From Acanthacorydalis orientalis (lineage: Eukaryota > Arthropoda > Insecta > Megaloptera > Corydalidae): a stretch of 64,000 nt of DNA. Made by a program: the position numbers and the translations under genes. Below, piece by piece: positions 35,377 through 47,170 of the stretch. Position 1 is the first letter of the stretch, and every line of letters starts with the position of its first letter. The DNA lies in the NCBI GenBank assembly GCA_034766995.1, contig CM068313.1:38979996-39043995 (forward strand), in the 5' to 3' direction. The notes beneath the pieces were generated by a model. It made no database searches. It saw only the letters and a program-made list of their open reading frames with translations, and had not been told where the DNA came from.

Positions 35377-35876
35377 TGAATATGATAATAGATAGACAGT
35401 TAAAATATTTATTATTTGTTTAAAATACAATACTAAAAAATATGTATGTTTTTATCTTTTTAGATTTAAAGGTGTTAATTATATTTGACAATATTTTTTT
35501 TATGAAAGTATATAAAAAATATGATATTTTCACATCTTACATCATTAATATCATCTTAAGAAATTAGGCATACAATGATTCATTCAGTAATGATTTGTTG
35601 ATATTTGTGTATTTATCTAAAGTGAACTTACTTTACAAAACCTAGTATAAATCGTAATTAACTTTATTCATATGAATAAAAAATTCAGATATCACTGAGA
35701 CATCGACGCGTCCTTAAATATCAATTAAATAACTTTATATATCACTCTACTGTTTATTCCTATATTAATTATTTAATATTAACTTTAAATATGTTGCTTT
35801 CAAACGTTTTAAATACTTTACGAGTGAGGTTGTATTTTGAAAATAAAATAAAAAATAGAAATTTTTCTTTCTCTCA

Positions 35877-35879
<3 letters not shown>

Positions 35880-35928
<49 letters not shown>

Positions 35929-35945
35929 ATGTATGTGTGTGTGTC
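35880..35945. repeat. Compound (TA)n-(TG)n microsatellite
   Basis: About 36 bp of TA, then GTGTGTGTGTGTATGTATGT-type sequence. Confidence 0.93.
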
Positions 35946-36119
35946 TGCATACATATAGTAATTATAAATTGAGACTTATTAATTATAAATATATCATACA
36001 TTATAATTAAAATATATATTTGTATTAGATAAAAAGATCAGCTATTTTAAATACATAAAAAATCAACTCCATGATTCATATGTGATTTAATTAGTATTAA
36101 AATTTAATAGACTTTAATA

Positions 36120-36340
36120 GATCTCTCTCCTGCTCTCTCTTTCTCTTTATGTATGTATATATATATATATATATATACATACATACATATCTTTCATCTA
36201 TATCTATTTATTTATCTATCTATATATCTACCCAATCTATCTATCTATCAGCTATCTATCTATCTACATACATATCTACATATCTATTTATCTACTTATC
36301 TAAATATCTAACTATATCTATCTATCTATTTATGTATCTG

Positions 36341-36382
<42 letters not shown>

Positions 36383-36435
36383 TTCTATATCTATCCATCT
36401 ATCTATTTAGGTAACTATCTATCTATCTATCGATC

Positions 36436-36491
<56 letters not shown>

Positions 36492-36515
36492 GATAACACG
36501 ATAGATAGATAGATG
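36120..36515. repeat. TATC/TA compound satellite block
   Basis: A (CT)-rich lead-in, then nearly 370 bp of degenerate TATC/TCTA tetranucleotides interspersed with three pure TA tracts (about 36156, 36343 and 36437-36491), ending in GATAGATAGATAGATGG. The 115-codon frame through it (36149..36496) encodes only Ile/Tyr/Ser/Leu repeats and is an artefact. The next frame (36513..36791) is unrecognised. Confidence 0.93.
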
Positions 36516-37029
36516 GAAAATAATAAATTAAATAACATTGGCTTGAATATGTGTAGTTTCTTTTATATTTACGTTTTTCAATTCAACCCTGTACACGAGG
36601 CCCAAATAGAATGCGAAAGAACATTCATTATGTTGTTGTGTAAGGATTTCTTCAGTCAGTTCAACTTGGCTCCTGGTCTTGTTATATACACGAACTATAT
36701 CCTTTACAATTTTAATGGGTTCCGCATTTATTTATTTAAGTTGGGAGTTCGTATTCTGCAAGATACTAAAAGTTCTATTTTATTGTTTTAAGTATGACAA
36801 AAGTTAGAGACACAACTTTACGATTCTTGTTTTCGAAACTCATACTATATCATTATAATAACAGTTTTAACGGCCGTCACTGGCAAAGCAATATATATAT
36901 ATATATGTATACATATAGATCATTTTTGGCGACTTAACGTTCATCACAATATAATGTGTACTCTTTGCTGAATAAATATGTAGGTTTAATAACATGTGTT
37001 TGGCGATGTTTATCAAATACTCTGTAATA

Positions 37030-37051
37030 CTTTTATATATAAATATATTAC

Positions 37052-37135
<84 letters not shown>
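37030..37135. repeat. (TA)n microsatellite
   Basis: About 100 bp of interrupted TA. A short tract lies at 36892-36918. Confidence 0.95.
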
Positions 37136-37136
<1 letters not shown>

Positions 37137-38544
37137 CACAGTGTTATCTAGAAAAAACTAATGATATATGAGTGTGTATGTTTGTTTATGAAATAAATAA
37201 ATACAAAATCCTTTTCAATTATATTAAATTAGTATTCAGTATAGATATGAACTTTCGTACTAAATTAAGTTATAAATGTGAACATATAAATAAAACATCA
37301 ATGTAAAAAAATCAATATATTCAAATGGTAGCATCAATGGCTTATAAAAAAATATTTCGTAAGTAGCATTTTGAATCAAATTTACGAGTGCGAATTTATG
37401 ACTAAAAATTGCAAGCTGGTAGATTTATGCTTGAACGTGCCCTTTACATTGTTAAATGTCATGTGGGTTACAAAGCGCTCGAGCGAAAAATGGAAGACAG
37501 GTTTGTTCGTTTCAAAATGAACACACTGAAAAATATTATCGTTTTATTAGCCTGTCTTATTATATTACAATGCTTGTTATTCACTCGTTTCTATCACATT
37601 ATTAATTGTGTGTCTTATTATAGATGAATATGTTATTTATATTTGTGTGTTAATTTTTAATATTAGTTACGGTTAATTAAAAAAAAACATGTTTTTTGAA
37701 TAAAATAGGTCAATGTTAACGTCCGCGTTGTAATCGAATTGAAACATTACTATTTCATTATAACGATCTATACATATGTATTCTCCATTCTTTGTAAGGC
37801 TTTACACATTTACAAAAAAAAAAATAATTTGTAGGGTCGAAATTATTTTCATAGTTATTTATTATGGAGTTACTTCTCGTAAGTAATATAATATTTAGGT
37901 ATTTTTTCGATGAATACGGTACGGGTTTTTATATTTAACAAGTACATCTAGTCTCTTATAAGAAATATCATTTTTATTTCAACTTCTATCTTTCTTATGT
38001 GAGAAACGGGATTGAACCTTTATTTTAATTAAAACGAGACATAAAATTAAAGGTGTTTGATTCTAAAATATATAAATATTAAAATTTAAATATTCACGAA
38101 CTGTGCTTTAGTTTCTGACTGTTAAAATTAATATTTTAAAATAGTAATTATAAAAATAATAAAATTGTAGAAAAACGAAAACTATAAAACATAATGTCGT
38201 GTTAAATTTTATGATTTAAGATAAATTCCATTAGAAAATGTTACCTTGTAAAACAGACATATTTATGTCAAATTCGAACTGCGGTTTTACAAATATTTAA
38301 ATAAAATAAAATAAGAATGAAAAAAACACACTATTATTGTGCAATAAATGAAAAATTGACGTAATAGTTATTACTGTTAGATACATTCACAGAATAACAT
38401 TTTTATTGAAGTAATAAAGTATTAACAGAAAATGATGCATAAACTAACATTCAAACAAATAAGAAATGATTTGTTGTTTTATGTCTTACTTTAAAAAATA
38501 AAAAAACCATTTTAATATATTAATAATAATAATAACGATATACA

Positions 38545-38593
<49 letters not shown>

Positions 38594-39759
38594 CATGAAA
38601 CTGTAATATATTAAATATGTAATGTGAGTATGAAGTAAATTGATTGGTTTACAAAATTACATAAAATATAAATAATATTCTTAATTAAAAAAATAAAATC
38701 GTTTTTCTCTTAGTAATAATTTAAATTAAATTAAATCTTCGGAATGTTTTGAATAAAACTTAATACTTTGTGTGCAATTTTATAAAGAGCGACACAATTA
38801 TTAACAATTAATTATGTGAATAATTCACAAATAAGTATAAAAGAACGTTAAAATTTTATTTTGACTTTTTCTAGAAAAAAGATCATTGAAATTCAGTGAA
38901 ATAATATTGATAAATCATTATTTATAAACGCAATAATACTTGTAACATGTTCTAAATATTGGTTCTCGAGGGATTGAAGTTAAGTAACATTGTGCCTGAC
39001 AGGTACTTGAGTGAATATTCACTAGGGAAAATCGCGTGGCTTTGTCATTTACCCTCATCAACATGCAATTAAGTCTAGCGTTGTAAGGTATTTGAGCCTT
39101 ATTTCCTCTATGAGTATTAATTGTTATATGAGATTCTTGTTATCTTGCAATGGAATGATAAAGGTTGAAAATAGTGATTGATTATTTATGATTGTGGCAT
39201 GATAATAATTAGACTTTCTTGATACATAAATGATTTCTTATTAATGATATGTAAAGATTAAGGAGTTTTAATATCCAAATTATATTTATTTAGAAACTTA
39301 AACAGATTAGTAAATTTACAAAATTAAAATATTCTTTTATAGAAATGTCAACATATAACAATAGTCAGAAATTTGAATAAATTTAATAACACAATTTTAA
39401 AAATAAAAGTTATTGTTTTTATACTTTTGTTTCATTATATTTGAATTACATTTAAAAAAATAACATTTATACTTTGAAAAAAAATTACAAAAATATTCCT
39501 TAACTCTTTTATTTTTTCCGATATCTCATTCTAACGAGTTGAACACACCATCGATATTTTATTAGTAAATTTGTACTTTCATTGCAAGTGTAAGAAAACC
39601 GGTTTAAGGGATCAATTATTATTTTTTTTATATTTTGTAGTTATATTTCAAATTGTAATGTTTTATAAACAAAGATAAAAGTATTTAAATACAAGAGAAT
39701 ATATTTAATTAAAAAATTATTATCATGTTATGTTTTTATTCATTCGTATATTTTTTCTT
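37136..39759. other. AT-rich stretch without recognised genes
   Basis: One (TA)n tract at 38549-38593. The 72-codon frame 37409..37627 has a hydrophobic run near its end but no domain or conserved signature. A slightly more complex patch lies at 38940-39120. Nothing else is supported. Confidence 0.55.
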
Positions 39760-40130
39760 ACAGGACACATCACGGCAGTGGAACTGAAGTTTCTGCGAAG
39801 AGTAGTATGAAAAACAAATAGAGGCTGCATAAGAAATGAGAGGATTAGGGAAAGCTTGAGGGTACGGCCTGTGAAAGGTATTCTGGAGGAGAGACAGTTG
39901 AAGTGGTATGGACATGTGTGTAGATCAAATGAGGAAATTAAAGTGATGAAATGTTTAGAAGCAAGGCCCCAAGGAAGAACAGGAAGAGAGAGAGATCAAG
40001 AACTATTTACGAGGGATACGTAGAGCAGCTTAGAAGATAGCTAAGAAACACCATGCAGGAGATGAAGAAATTGATCAGTAGCAGAGATGGATGGAAGAGA
40101 TGAACCGAGACAGCTCCCACGTTGAAAGGC
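39760..40130 (+). pseudogene. Non-LTR retrotransposon reverse transcriptase, C-terminal tail
   Basis: The plus-strand reading TAVELKFLRRVV-stop-KTNRGCI, RNERIRESLRVRPVKGILEE, RQLKWYGHVCRSNEE and EARPQGRTGRERD matches the conserved region after the reverse transcriptase domain of RTE/CR1/Jockey-type LINEs (the family pattern is E-FLRR-G--RRDRIRN--IR--L, L-WYGHV-R). QRWMEEMNRDSSHV near the end also fits. The sequence is more GC-rich than its surroundings, 5'-truncated and carries three or more stops. The left boundary coincides with a TTTTTTCTTACAG splice-acceptor-like sequence. The minus-strand frame 40041..40229 is a shadow. Confidence 0.75.
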
Positions 40131-41650
40131 AGGTAGGAAAAAACGAGAAAGAAAAAATATTTTTTTTCTATGTGAAAATCCTTCAATATTTATACAACTT
40201 ATTTTTGATAAAAATAAAATTGTTTTCATAACGAAAGCTCCTGACTTTTTGATATTAAAAAAAATATTATATTAATTGATATTGAATTGATACGAATTAA
40301 GTATCAAAATACACTCATTTAAAATAAACTGAAATATTTAATACTATTTTTTTTCATATTGGAATGCAATTTCATTCTTTTAAATACGATCTTAGGATTA
40401 GTAGAAGTTATTGTAAAGTAATCGATTTTTAGTGTGATCTAGTAGAGGGCTGATTTGTTGATAGTTATATTATTTATTATAAATTAATAATATGTTCAAG
40501 AATAAGAAATAATACTTAAAAGAATAATCTCAATTTAGTTTGTGTAATGATTAAAAAAATATTATCCCAGTCTGTAGTACGGTAATTATTTAAAATCTGC
40601 CTGAAGATGGCACACGAACCGACACAAGTAGTGAATAACCCAATGAAACTCAAGTTATCCGAAAAAGATGAAGATTACCAGGATAACGCATTTATAAAAC
40701 AAGCTTCAAAATATTATTCCATGGAATGTATTTACTGCCCACCATGTTCTAATTGGAAATATTCGTGTAAAACATGTAGTATTTTTACTGAAAGATATTA
40801 ATATTTCAATTTATATTAAGCTACGATATGTCATAAAAAAAGTGGTTCTTTGCATCAAGATGTATTTAAGAAATTTTTTTTGTCTATTTCTGTACCATTC
40901 TTTCTTCTGTACATTTATATGTTACCTATTTATATATTTCTATATAAGAAAATTGTATTCATATCTTTTTAAGAAATACTTTTAATATATAATTCTATTT
41001 TCATTTTTTTTATAATTCATTTCTCATATCAAATCTATTTTAATATGCATATTTCGCATTAGAAATTTCTATTACTTATACACGTAAGATAACATATTTT
41101 ATTTACACTGGCATCTTATTTTACAATACTTATTAAAGTAAATTCCTTGAAAATTACTCTAAAATAAATTTAATTGTACTTCTTTACATTAGCATTGCCT
41201 ATGTGTAATATTTTAACATATAGTTGATTATTTCGTTTCCATATCGCTTGAAAAATATAAAATATCATAATTATTCAAGCAGGTGTTATATATGTATAAA
41301 TATTTTATATTTTGAAAGATTTTTCACTTGAAAATTACATTAATATTGTAAAATATTTTTAAATCAACAAGGATTTAAATAATTTAATGAAATAGAATGT
41401 AAAGAAAATATTTTAGAAAGAATATTTTGTTTTTGAAGTTTTGCTAGAAATGTAAGATTATGAAATATGATGTTCTTCAAATTAATACATTTGTGTGGGT
41501 GTTAGATATGTGAATTCAGATAAATATATATATATATATACAACAAAGAGAATTCACAAACTATGAATAAATATATGTAATAATAGAAGTAGATGGTAAG
41601 TAGCAAAAAAGTGTTACATTTAACACTTTAATCACACATGCGTGACGTTG
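40131..41650. other. AT-rich stretch without recognised genes
   Basis: At 40597 CTGCCTGAAGATGGCACACG followed by AACCGACACAAGTAGTG resembles the CTGAAGATGGC...GAAACC tails of some retrotransposons, as near 22360. The 64-codon frame 40607..40801 starting in it (with CIYCPPCSNW and CKTC near its end) has no identified family. Confidence 0.4.
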
Positions 41651-41854
41651 GAATGCGTATATGTATCATCTGAACATCAAAAAGTAACTTTTAACACACT
41701 CTGCCTATATTTTTTAGTATTCATTCGTTTGTACACACATATATGTGTGTGCATATACATGTGTTCCACAGTACACACTCAAATATAAATACATATAGAC
41801 GAGATAGCTGTTGCTACAAATAATATAGGGTTTTGTTCTCGTCAAAGTCGATAG

Positions 41855-41945
41855 ACGTTCGCGGGAATGTGCCGGAGTTGAGCGGGGTAAAGCGCGCGCC
41901 CGGGTGGTCGCCACGGTGCTTGGTTCGAGTCCCGCGAACGTAACC
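41855..41945 (+). other. tRNA-like SINE head candidate
   Basis: It has a B-box-like GGTTCGAGTCC at about 41922-41932 and an A-box-like TGCCGGAGTTGAGCGGGG at about 41869-41886. ACGTTCGCGGGA (41855-41866) is the exact complement of TCCCGCGAACGT (41930-41941), a 12-bp closing stem, but the T-arm does not pair properly, so it is not a clean tRNA gene. Downstream (to about 42050) ACCAATAAC and GTTATTGGT form a second small stem. The best reading is a tRNA-derived SINE head or decayed tRNA. The minus-strand frame across it (41714..41992) is not credible as a gene. Confidence 0.4.
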
Positions 41946-42099
41946 AGCGCCGCTGCCAAACGGTCAACGGTGTGTAACCAATAACCATTCATAGCCAGTG
42001 AGCATATTTGCCACTAGCGTGATCACTCCTTGTTATTGGTGGTGATTTTGTGTAGTTTACTTGGCACACGAACTAAATATTTGATTTTCTGATATCTCC

Positions 42100-42102
<3 letters not shown>

Positions 42103-42155
<53 letters not shown>
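42103..42155. repeat. (TA)n microsatellite
   Basis: 53 bp, pure. Confidence 0.95.
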
Positions 42156-42158
<3 letters not shown>

Positions 42159-42335
42159 ACATACATACTTAGAGACAAGTTAAATTATTGAAATCTTGTG
42201 TTCACAGAATAAGAAAATTATGCGATTCATACTATTAAGTTTACATTAATCAAAAGTAGAGATAAAGATCTTATAAAATGATGCAATTTGGATAGTTTTA
42301 TATGCTATATCCATTGCCAAGTATAATTTATTTGT

Positions 42336-42339
<4 letters not shown>

Positions 42340-42411
<72 letters not shown>
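42340..42411. repeat. (TA)n microsatellite abutting a MITE
   Basis: About 72 bp of pure TA ending at the left terminus of the element at 42412. Confidence 0.95.
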
Positions 42412-42414
<3 letters not shown>

Positions 42415-42602
42415 GGTGACTCAACTTAGGGTTCACACGAAAGAATTAGAAGTACCATGTTATCACTCATTTAGTATTTTAGTTCATTTGTATTTTAGTA
42501 TTGAATTAAACTAAAATAGTAAATAAAAAATAACACGATTTTTTAACCGATGTGCTCCCTTTTAATACTGTCATGTGGAAGCCCAAATTGAATCACTCTC
42601 TG
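42412..42602. mobile_element. 191-bp MITE with Tc1-like ends
   Basis: Flanked by TA (42410-42411, 42603-42604). The left end has GGTGACTCAACTTAGGGTTC and the complement of the right end has AGTGATTCAATTTGGGCTTC, an imperfect TIR of about 27 bp. The interior is AT-rich and non-coding. The left side abuts a (TA)n tract of about 70 bp and the right side meets TATG/TG repeats. No autonomous partner is present in the window. Confidence 0.65.
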
Positions 42603-42639
42603 TATGTATATGTATGTATGTGTGTGTGTGTGTGTGTGT

Positions 42640-42671
<32 letters not shown>
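42603..42671. repeat. Compound (TATG)n-(TG)n-(TA)n between two MITEs
   Basis: It fills the whole 69-bp gap between the MITEs ending at 42602 and starting at 42672. Confidence 0.93.
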
Positions 42672-42674
<3 letters not shown>

Positions 42675-42900
42675 TGAACTTTTAATTATTAAACGGTTCG
42701 GTTAACGAAATTTTCCTTAACAAGTAACCTTCCTTATAGACTTGAAATTCAATAAACAAGCACAATTTGCAATAACTATAATCATGACGAATACATGGTG
42801 TTTGTGGTGTTTGATCCGAAGAATTGATTCTTTTAACGAGAATTTAGGTTAACAAGTGATTCTGTGGAACCAATTGTGTACGTTAACTGAGTATTCACTG
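42672..42900. mobile_element. 229-bp pogo-like MITE
   Basis: Flanked by TA on both sides (42670-42671, 42901-42902). The ends are CAGTGAACTTTTAATTATTA and the complement of the right end, CAGTGAATACTCAGTTAACG. GTTAAC-type motifs recur through the interior in both orientations (GGTTAACGAAATT, CTTAACAAGT, AGGTTAACAAGTG). No coding sequence. Its CAGTG ends resemble those of the element at 58217 and the Tigger end at 51789. Confidence 0.7.
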
Positions 42901-42918
42901 TAAAACACATACACATTC

Positions 42919-42950
42919 TCATTTTTACACACGCACACACACACATACAC

Positions 42951-42998
<48 letters not shown>
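42919..42998. repeat. Compound (CA)n-(TA)n microsatellite
   Basis: CACACGCACACACACACATA leads into about 44 bp of TA, shortly after the MITE at 42672-42900. Confidence 0.93.
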
Positions 42999-43000
<2 letters not shown>

Positions 43001-43560
43001 AAATATATAGAAGAAGGTGTTATTTTGATTTTTTGAGGTTTATTTCCCAAAATATGTTACATTATTCCAAGATAACTTTTATGAGATAATATCAAATTGA
43101 CAATTTTCAATATCATAGGTAACTGATAATATTGTCCTTCGAATTAAAGAAAAATATTTAAGATAATAATATATAATTTCCATTTGAATGATTTCAGGTT
43201 GAATAGTAATACCTCGAATAAAATGAGTACCAAGTAGCTATATGAGTCCCAGCTGGTAGGTCTTTTCTATTATTTATGGATCTATGAATAATGATTGTCT
43301 ACGTATAAGTATGTCTCAATAAATATAATTTTTAATATTCTTAGTACTTTGCAATTTATGTATTTAGATAAATATTATCTATAAGAATTAAATAGGTTTT
43401 CGTGAATGCTGATATCGATTATATTGAAACATATTACATATATGCTAATTTACAAACAATTCATTAAAATAGTAATAGAAAATAGCATTACATTAAACTT
43501 ACTTTCATTGGTGTTTCTGGTAATAAGGAAATAGTTATATAAATATTCAAATGTACAATA

Positions 43561-43606
<46 letters not shown>

Positions 43607-44363
43607 CATATTATAGCAACGATAATTAAAAGTTTACGGTTTACCTTTACAACATGTAGATGAATTGCAAGAAAATCAGTAAGTGGATACGTACCTGAAA
43701 AATAAAATAAATAAATTAGTAATGTAGAATATAAAAATAAAAATGATATATTAATAATTCAGTTTAAAAATAATATAGTTTCAAAATTTTACCGACATTA
43801 AAAATAAATATATAATACAAAAATATGTAAATGTTTTCTGAAAAATCTTGGATCACAAATTGGCAACGGACATAATATAGTTATCAAAGTAGTAATCTTG
43901 AAAAATGTAAAATAGAAGAATGACCATTTTATAATAAGAAACATATTGTATCTTTAAATGATAAAATGTAAGAAATCGTCATTTAATGAAAAAATAAAGT
44001 GTTCATCATTTAATTACATTTTTTGAAATATTAAAAAACAATGAAATATTTTTTTATAATTTTAATTGATTTTTCAAAATATAAGGACGTTTAGACAGTT
44101 AATAACTAGTCTCAATCAGAATAATTTCTCATAAAAACGATAAATGAACTAAAATTTAAATAAATTAAATTTTTAAACAGCGATTTGTTAATGTTCTTAT
44201 AATATTTGTGTTCAGAAATGTCTGATTTCAATTACAAGTTCTAATTGAGTCATTAAATAATTCTAAAACCAAAAAATACTTCTATCTTTACTCTTAAAAG
44301 AAGTTAAATAAGAAATTTTTTTTTAAAAATATAGTTGTATAATCGACTTTAAATCTATGTATA
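42999..44363. other. AT-rich stretch without recognised genes
   Basis: Contains one TA tract (43566-43612). No frame, RNA or element is supported. Confidence 0.6.
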
Positions 44364-44386
44364 ATTGCTATTATTTATACGATTAA

Positions 44387-44611
44387 TTTATTTTTAATAA
44401 ATTTAATTTAATTCTCGGCATGTATTTAATTCTTGAATTGCAATTAGAGATTAATCATCAATTGTAAATATTAATCATTACAATATAATTTTTATTCAGA
44501 TTTGTTTTAATATTTCTTAATATTTATGTTACTCACTATATATTTTTATAGGTTATATTGAATTTGATTGTTTCATTGTAAAGTTTATTTTCAAAATAAA
44601 AAAATTAAATT
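44387..44611 (+). repeat. Dispersed repeat, copy 1, with 23-bp flanking direct repeats
   Basis: The segment 44423-44620 is nearly identical to 46977-47170. It contains TTGAATTGCAATTAGAGATT, GATTTGTTTTAATATTTC and GGTTATATTGAATTTGATTG, and ends in an A-rich stretch (TCAAAATAAAAAAATTAAAT). The 23-bp sequence ATTGCTATTATTTATACGAT-TAA occurs at 44364-44386 and again at 44612-44634, as if it were a target duplication around 44387-44611. The A-rich 3' end with a long variable duplication would fit a SINE or LINE-mobilised unit. No Pol III boxes or coding sequence are visible. Confidence 0.7.
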
Positions 44612-45469
44612 ATTGCTATTATTTATACGATTAAGATTTTAGATTAAAGAAGTTATTAATATGACCATAATGGTTAAACACACTGATAAAAACACTAACT
44701 GACACATTTATACATCCATACAGATCTGTACACTATATTTGAGAGTTTATATAATAATCTAACATATTTTCTTTATAATCTAGTTGATCCATACCTATCT
44801 TTAAAGATATCTGTCCATCTGCAATAGATTTCTAATGATCAGTTATTGATTTTTGTCTAACTTGAATTTTATAGGAAAAATATATAAATTTGAATAAGAT
44901 ACCACTAATACTATATTCATACTGCTGTTTATCTTCAACTTTAACATTATATACTAATTGACACGATATATTAAACAGAAATTAAATATAAATTCATACG
45001 CATTAACAAACATGTACAAACACATGTGTGTGTGGCTCTGTATACCGGTTTATAATATTCAAATTTCAATTCATAATCGTAAAATGTTATTATATCATTA
45101 ATTATTATTCTGTTTATAGTATTCAATTTTATTGCATCGATGTTATTGCGGCTTTATGGTTATCATTGATTATTAGCACTTTATGTTGTGTATAAATCCC
45201 GATTGTAATAGACGCAAAATATTTATAATAATCAGTATTAGACAGGGAAATTTGTATTTATCTAAAAAAATACTGAATTATATTTTACTCTGGGTATTAA
45301 TATATATATATATATATATATAAAGGTGATGAACAGACAGTTATAAAATCCGCTAATTTAAAAATGATTTAACAAAATTCCAGTTCATAAGAAAAAAATC
45401 ATTTCAAATAACTAGTTAAGTTTATATTTCCTATTTGTCATGGAAATGAAAATCTCGCATAGACATCAA

Positions 45470-45695
45470 AATCTCATTCTGTAGTCAATCTCTTGTAGAG
45501 TTGTAAAGTTAAGATGCGAGAGGTTTGAACATTAAGAGGCTGTATGCGCCACAGTATCTCTCGTTGACGGCGACGAGAGTCATCCCGGAGGTCTCAGTTC
45601 ATATTTCACGGCGCGTGATTTCTTCTCATCTCGACTTCATGACGAACAAGGCATACACTAGCACAACCGCTAGTCGACCAAACGAGTCGATCTCA
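45470..45695. other. GC-richer island beside a (TA)n tract
   Basis: Includes GTTGACGGCGACGAGAGTCA, CATTTCACGGCGCGTGATTTC-type sequence and GCACAACCGCTAGTCGACC, then stops at a (TA)n tract at 45697. No reading frame. On minus, TTTGGTCGACTAGCGGTTGT is faintly A-box-like, but no B box follows. Role unknown. Confidence 0.25.

Positions 45696-45696
<1 letters not shown>

Positions 45697-45747
<51 letters not shown>
45697..45747. repeat. (TA)n microsatellite
   Basis: About 51 bp. A shorter tract lies at 45299-45322. Confidence 0.95.
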
Positions 45748-45750
<3 letters not shown>

Positions 45751-46280
45751 TTCCATGTCATACATTCCACATTTTTATATCTCGGCTTAAAATAATAGTT
45801 TTGTGGTTAAATTTTGAATTCATGTCAATAACTCAATTTTATATATGTATATAATGATTCAGTAATTATAATTAATGTAACTATTTTGTACTGATTTTCT
45901 TGAAACTGGTAAATACGTTTTATTATTACAAGGGCTTCATTTTAAAAATTAATAAACTATTTGAAAAATGGAAAAGTAATCGCAAATAATTATAATTTTA
46001 ATTTAAAACTATATTATACTGTTAAAGTAATGTTCAAATAAAGAGAAATGAAAAAGTTGATAAAAAAGTCATCCATTTAAAAATAATGATCTGCTTGTGT
46101 GATTTCAACAATACGTTAGTTATTTATGTTTAAGAATTATAATTAATAATATTTAATTATTTTCCATTTTCACAGCCTTCTAAAATAACTAAAAGAGAGT
46201 TCAGAGTCATATGACTTTTTGTTCTATTTTAAATCGAATCATCTGATTAATATCAATTTAATAAACTTAAATTTTATGTT

Positions 46281-46283
<3 letters not shown>

Positions 46284-46321
<38 letters not shown>

Positions 46322-46344
46322 GTGTGTGTGTGTGTGTGTGTATG
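46284..46344. repeat. Compound (TA)n-(TG)n microsatellite
   Basis: About 36 bp of TA then about 22 bp of TG. The 93-codon frame 46219..46500 through it is not credible. Confidence 0.93.
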
Positions 46345-46976
46345 TTTATTTATATTAAACCATACAACTTTTACAAAAAATGCATTGAAATTGAAAATAT
46401 GCATAAACTATATGCACAATTATTATTACAAATTCTACTACTTTCTCTTGATAAGTTTGAAAAAAATGGATTTCTATATAATGTAGGTGGAAATGTGTAA
46501 GATTAATTTCAAAATTATCAACGCGTGACATGTACTAATCTGATAGTGTCTTAATGATTTCACAAAGCTATTTTTGTCCGTTGATTATGCCTATAGATTA
46601 AATAGCTGTAAACAACAATTTCTAATATAATTATTATTTAAAAGAAATCTATGATAAATTGTTTTCTTTTAGAAAACTATAAATGGACGCATTTAAGTAA
46701 ACCATTCAGGTATTCTTGAAATGGTTACACATTCGTTTTGAAAAATCGGATATACATTTTTGTTGTTTATTAATTTTTGTAAACTTTTAAATAGATTTAT
46801 AGATATCCTGTTTAACTACCTGAGAATTAATACAACCATTAATGTAGTACTAAGAAAAAATATATTTTATTTGACATAAGTACTATTATTTATTCATGTT
46901 TATTCAATTTCTCTTCCAAATAGAAATTTATTAAGGATTATAATTTTCTTAAGGAAATACGCCATATATTTAATTC

Positions 46977-47170
46977 TTGAATTGCAATTAGAGATTAATC
47001 ATCAATTCTAAGTATTAATCATTACAATATAATTTTCATTCAGATTTGTTTTAATATTTCTTAATATTTATGTTACTCAATATATATTTTTGTAGGTTAT
47101 ATTGAATTTGATTGTTTCATTTACTTTAGTAAAGTTTACTTTCAAAATAAAAAAATTAAATATTGTTATT
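46977..47170 (+). repeat. Dispersed repeat, copy 2
   Basis: Same orientation as copy 1 and 2.5 kb downstream, with only a few substitutions plus an insertion of about 8 bp (ACTTTAGT) before TAAAGTTTACTTTCAAAATA. It ends in the same A-rich stretch. No 23-bp flanking repeat is seen around this copy. Confidence 0.75.

Noticed and set aside
36149..36496. 115-codon open frame of Ile/Tyr/Ser/Leu repeats
   Set aside because: It is a direct translation of TATC/TA microsatellite. The same applies to the many frames with YIYIYI tracts on either strand (for example 3042..3383, 4227..4418, 5939..6202, 8367..8612, 12140..12375, 36867..37139, 42302..42514, 58555..58905).
40041..40229. 62-codon minus-strand frame
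   Set aside because: Antisense to the LINE reverse transcriptase tail.
41714..41992. 92-codon minus-strand frame as a host protein
   Set aside because: It runs across the tRNA-like SINE candidate. Its GLEPSTVATTRARAL stretch is the translation of the A/B-box region.
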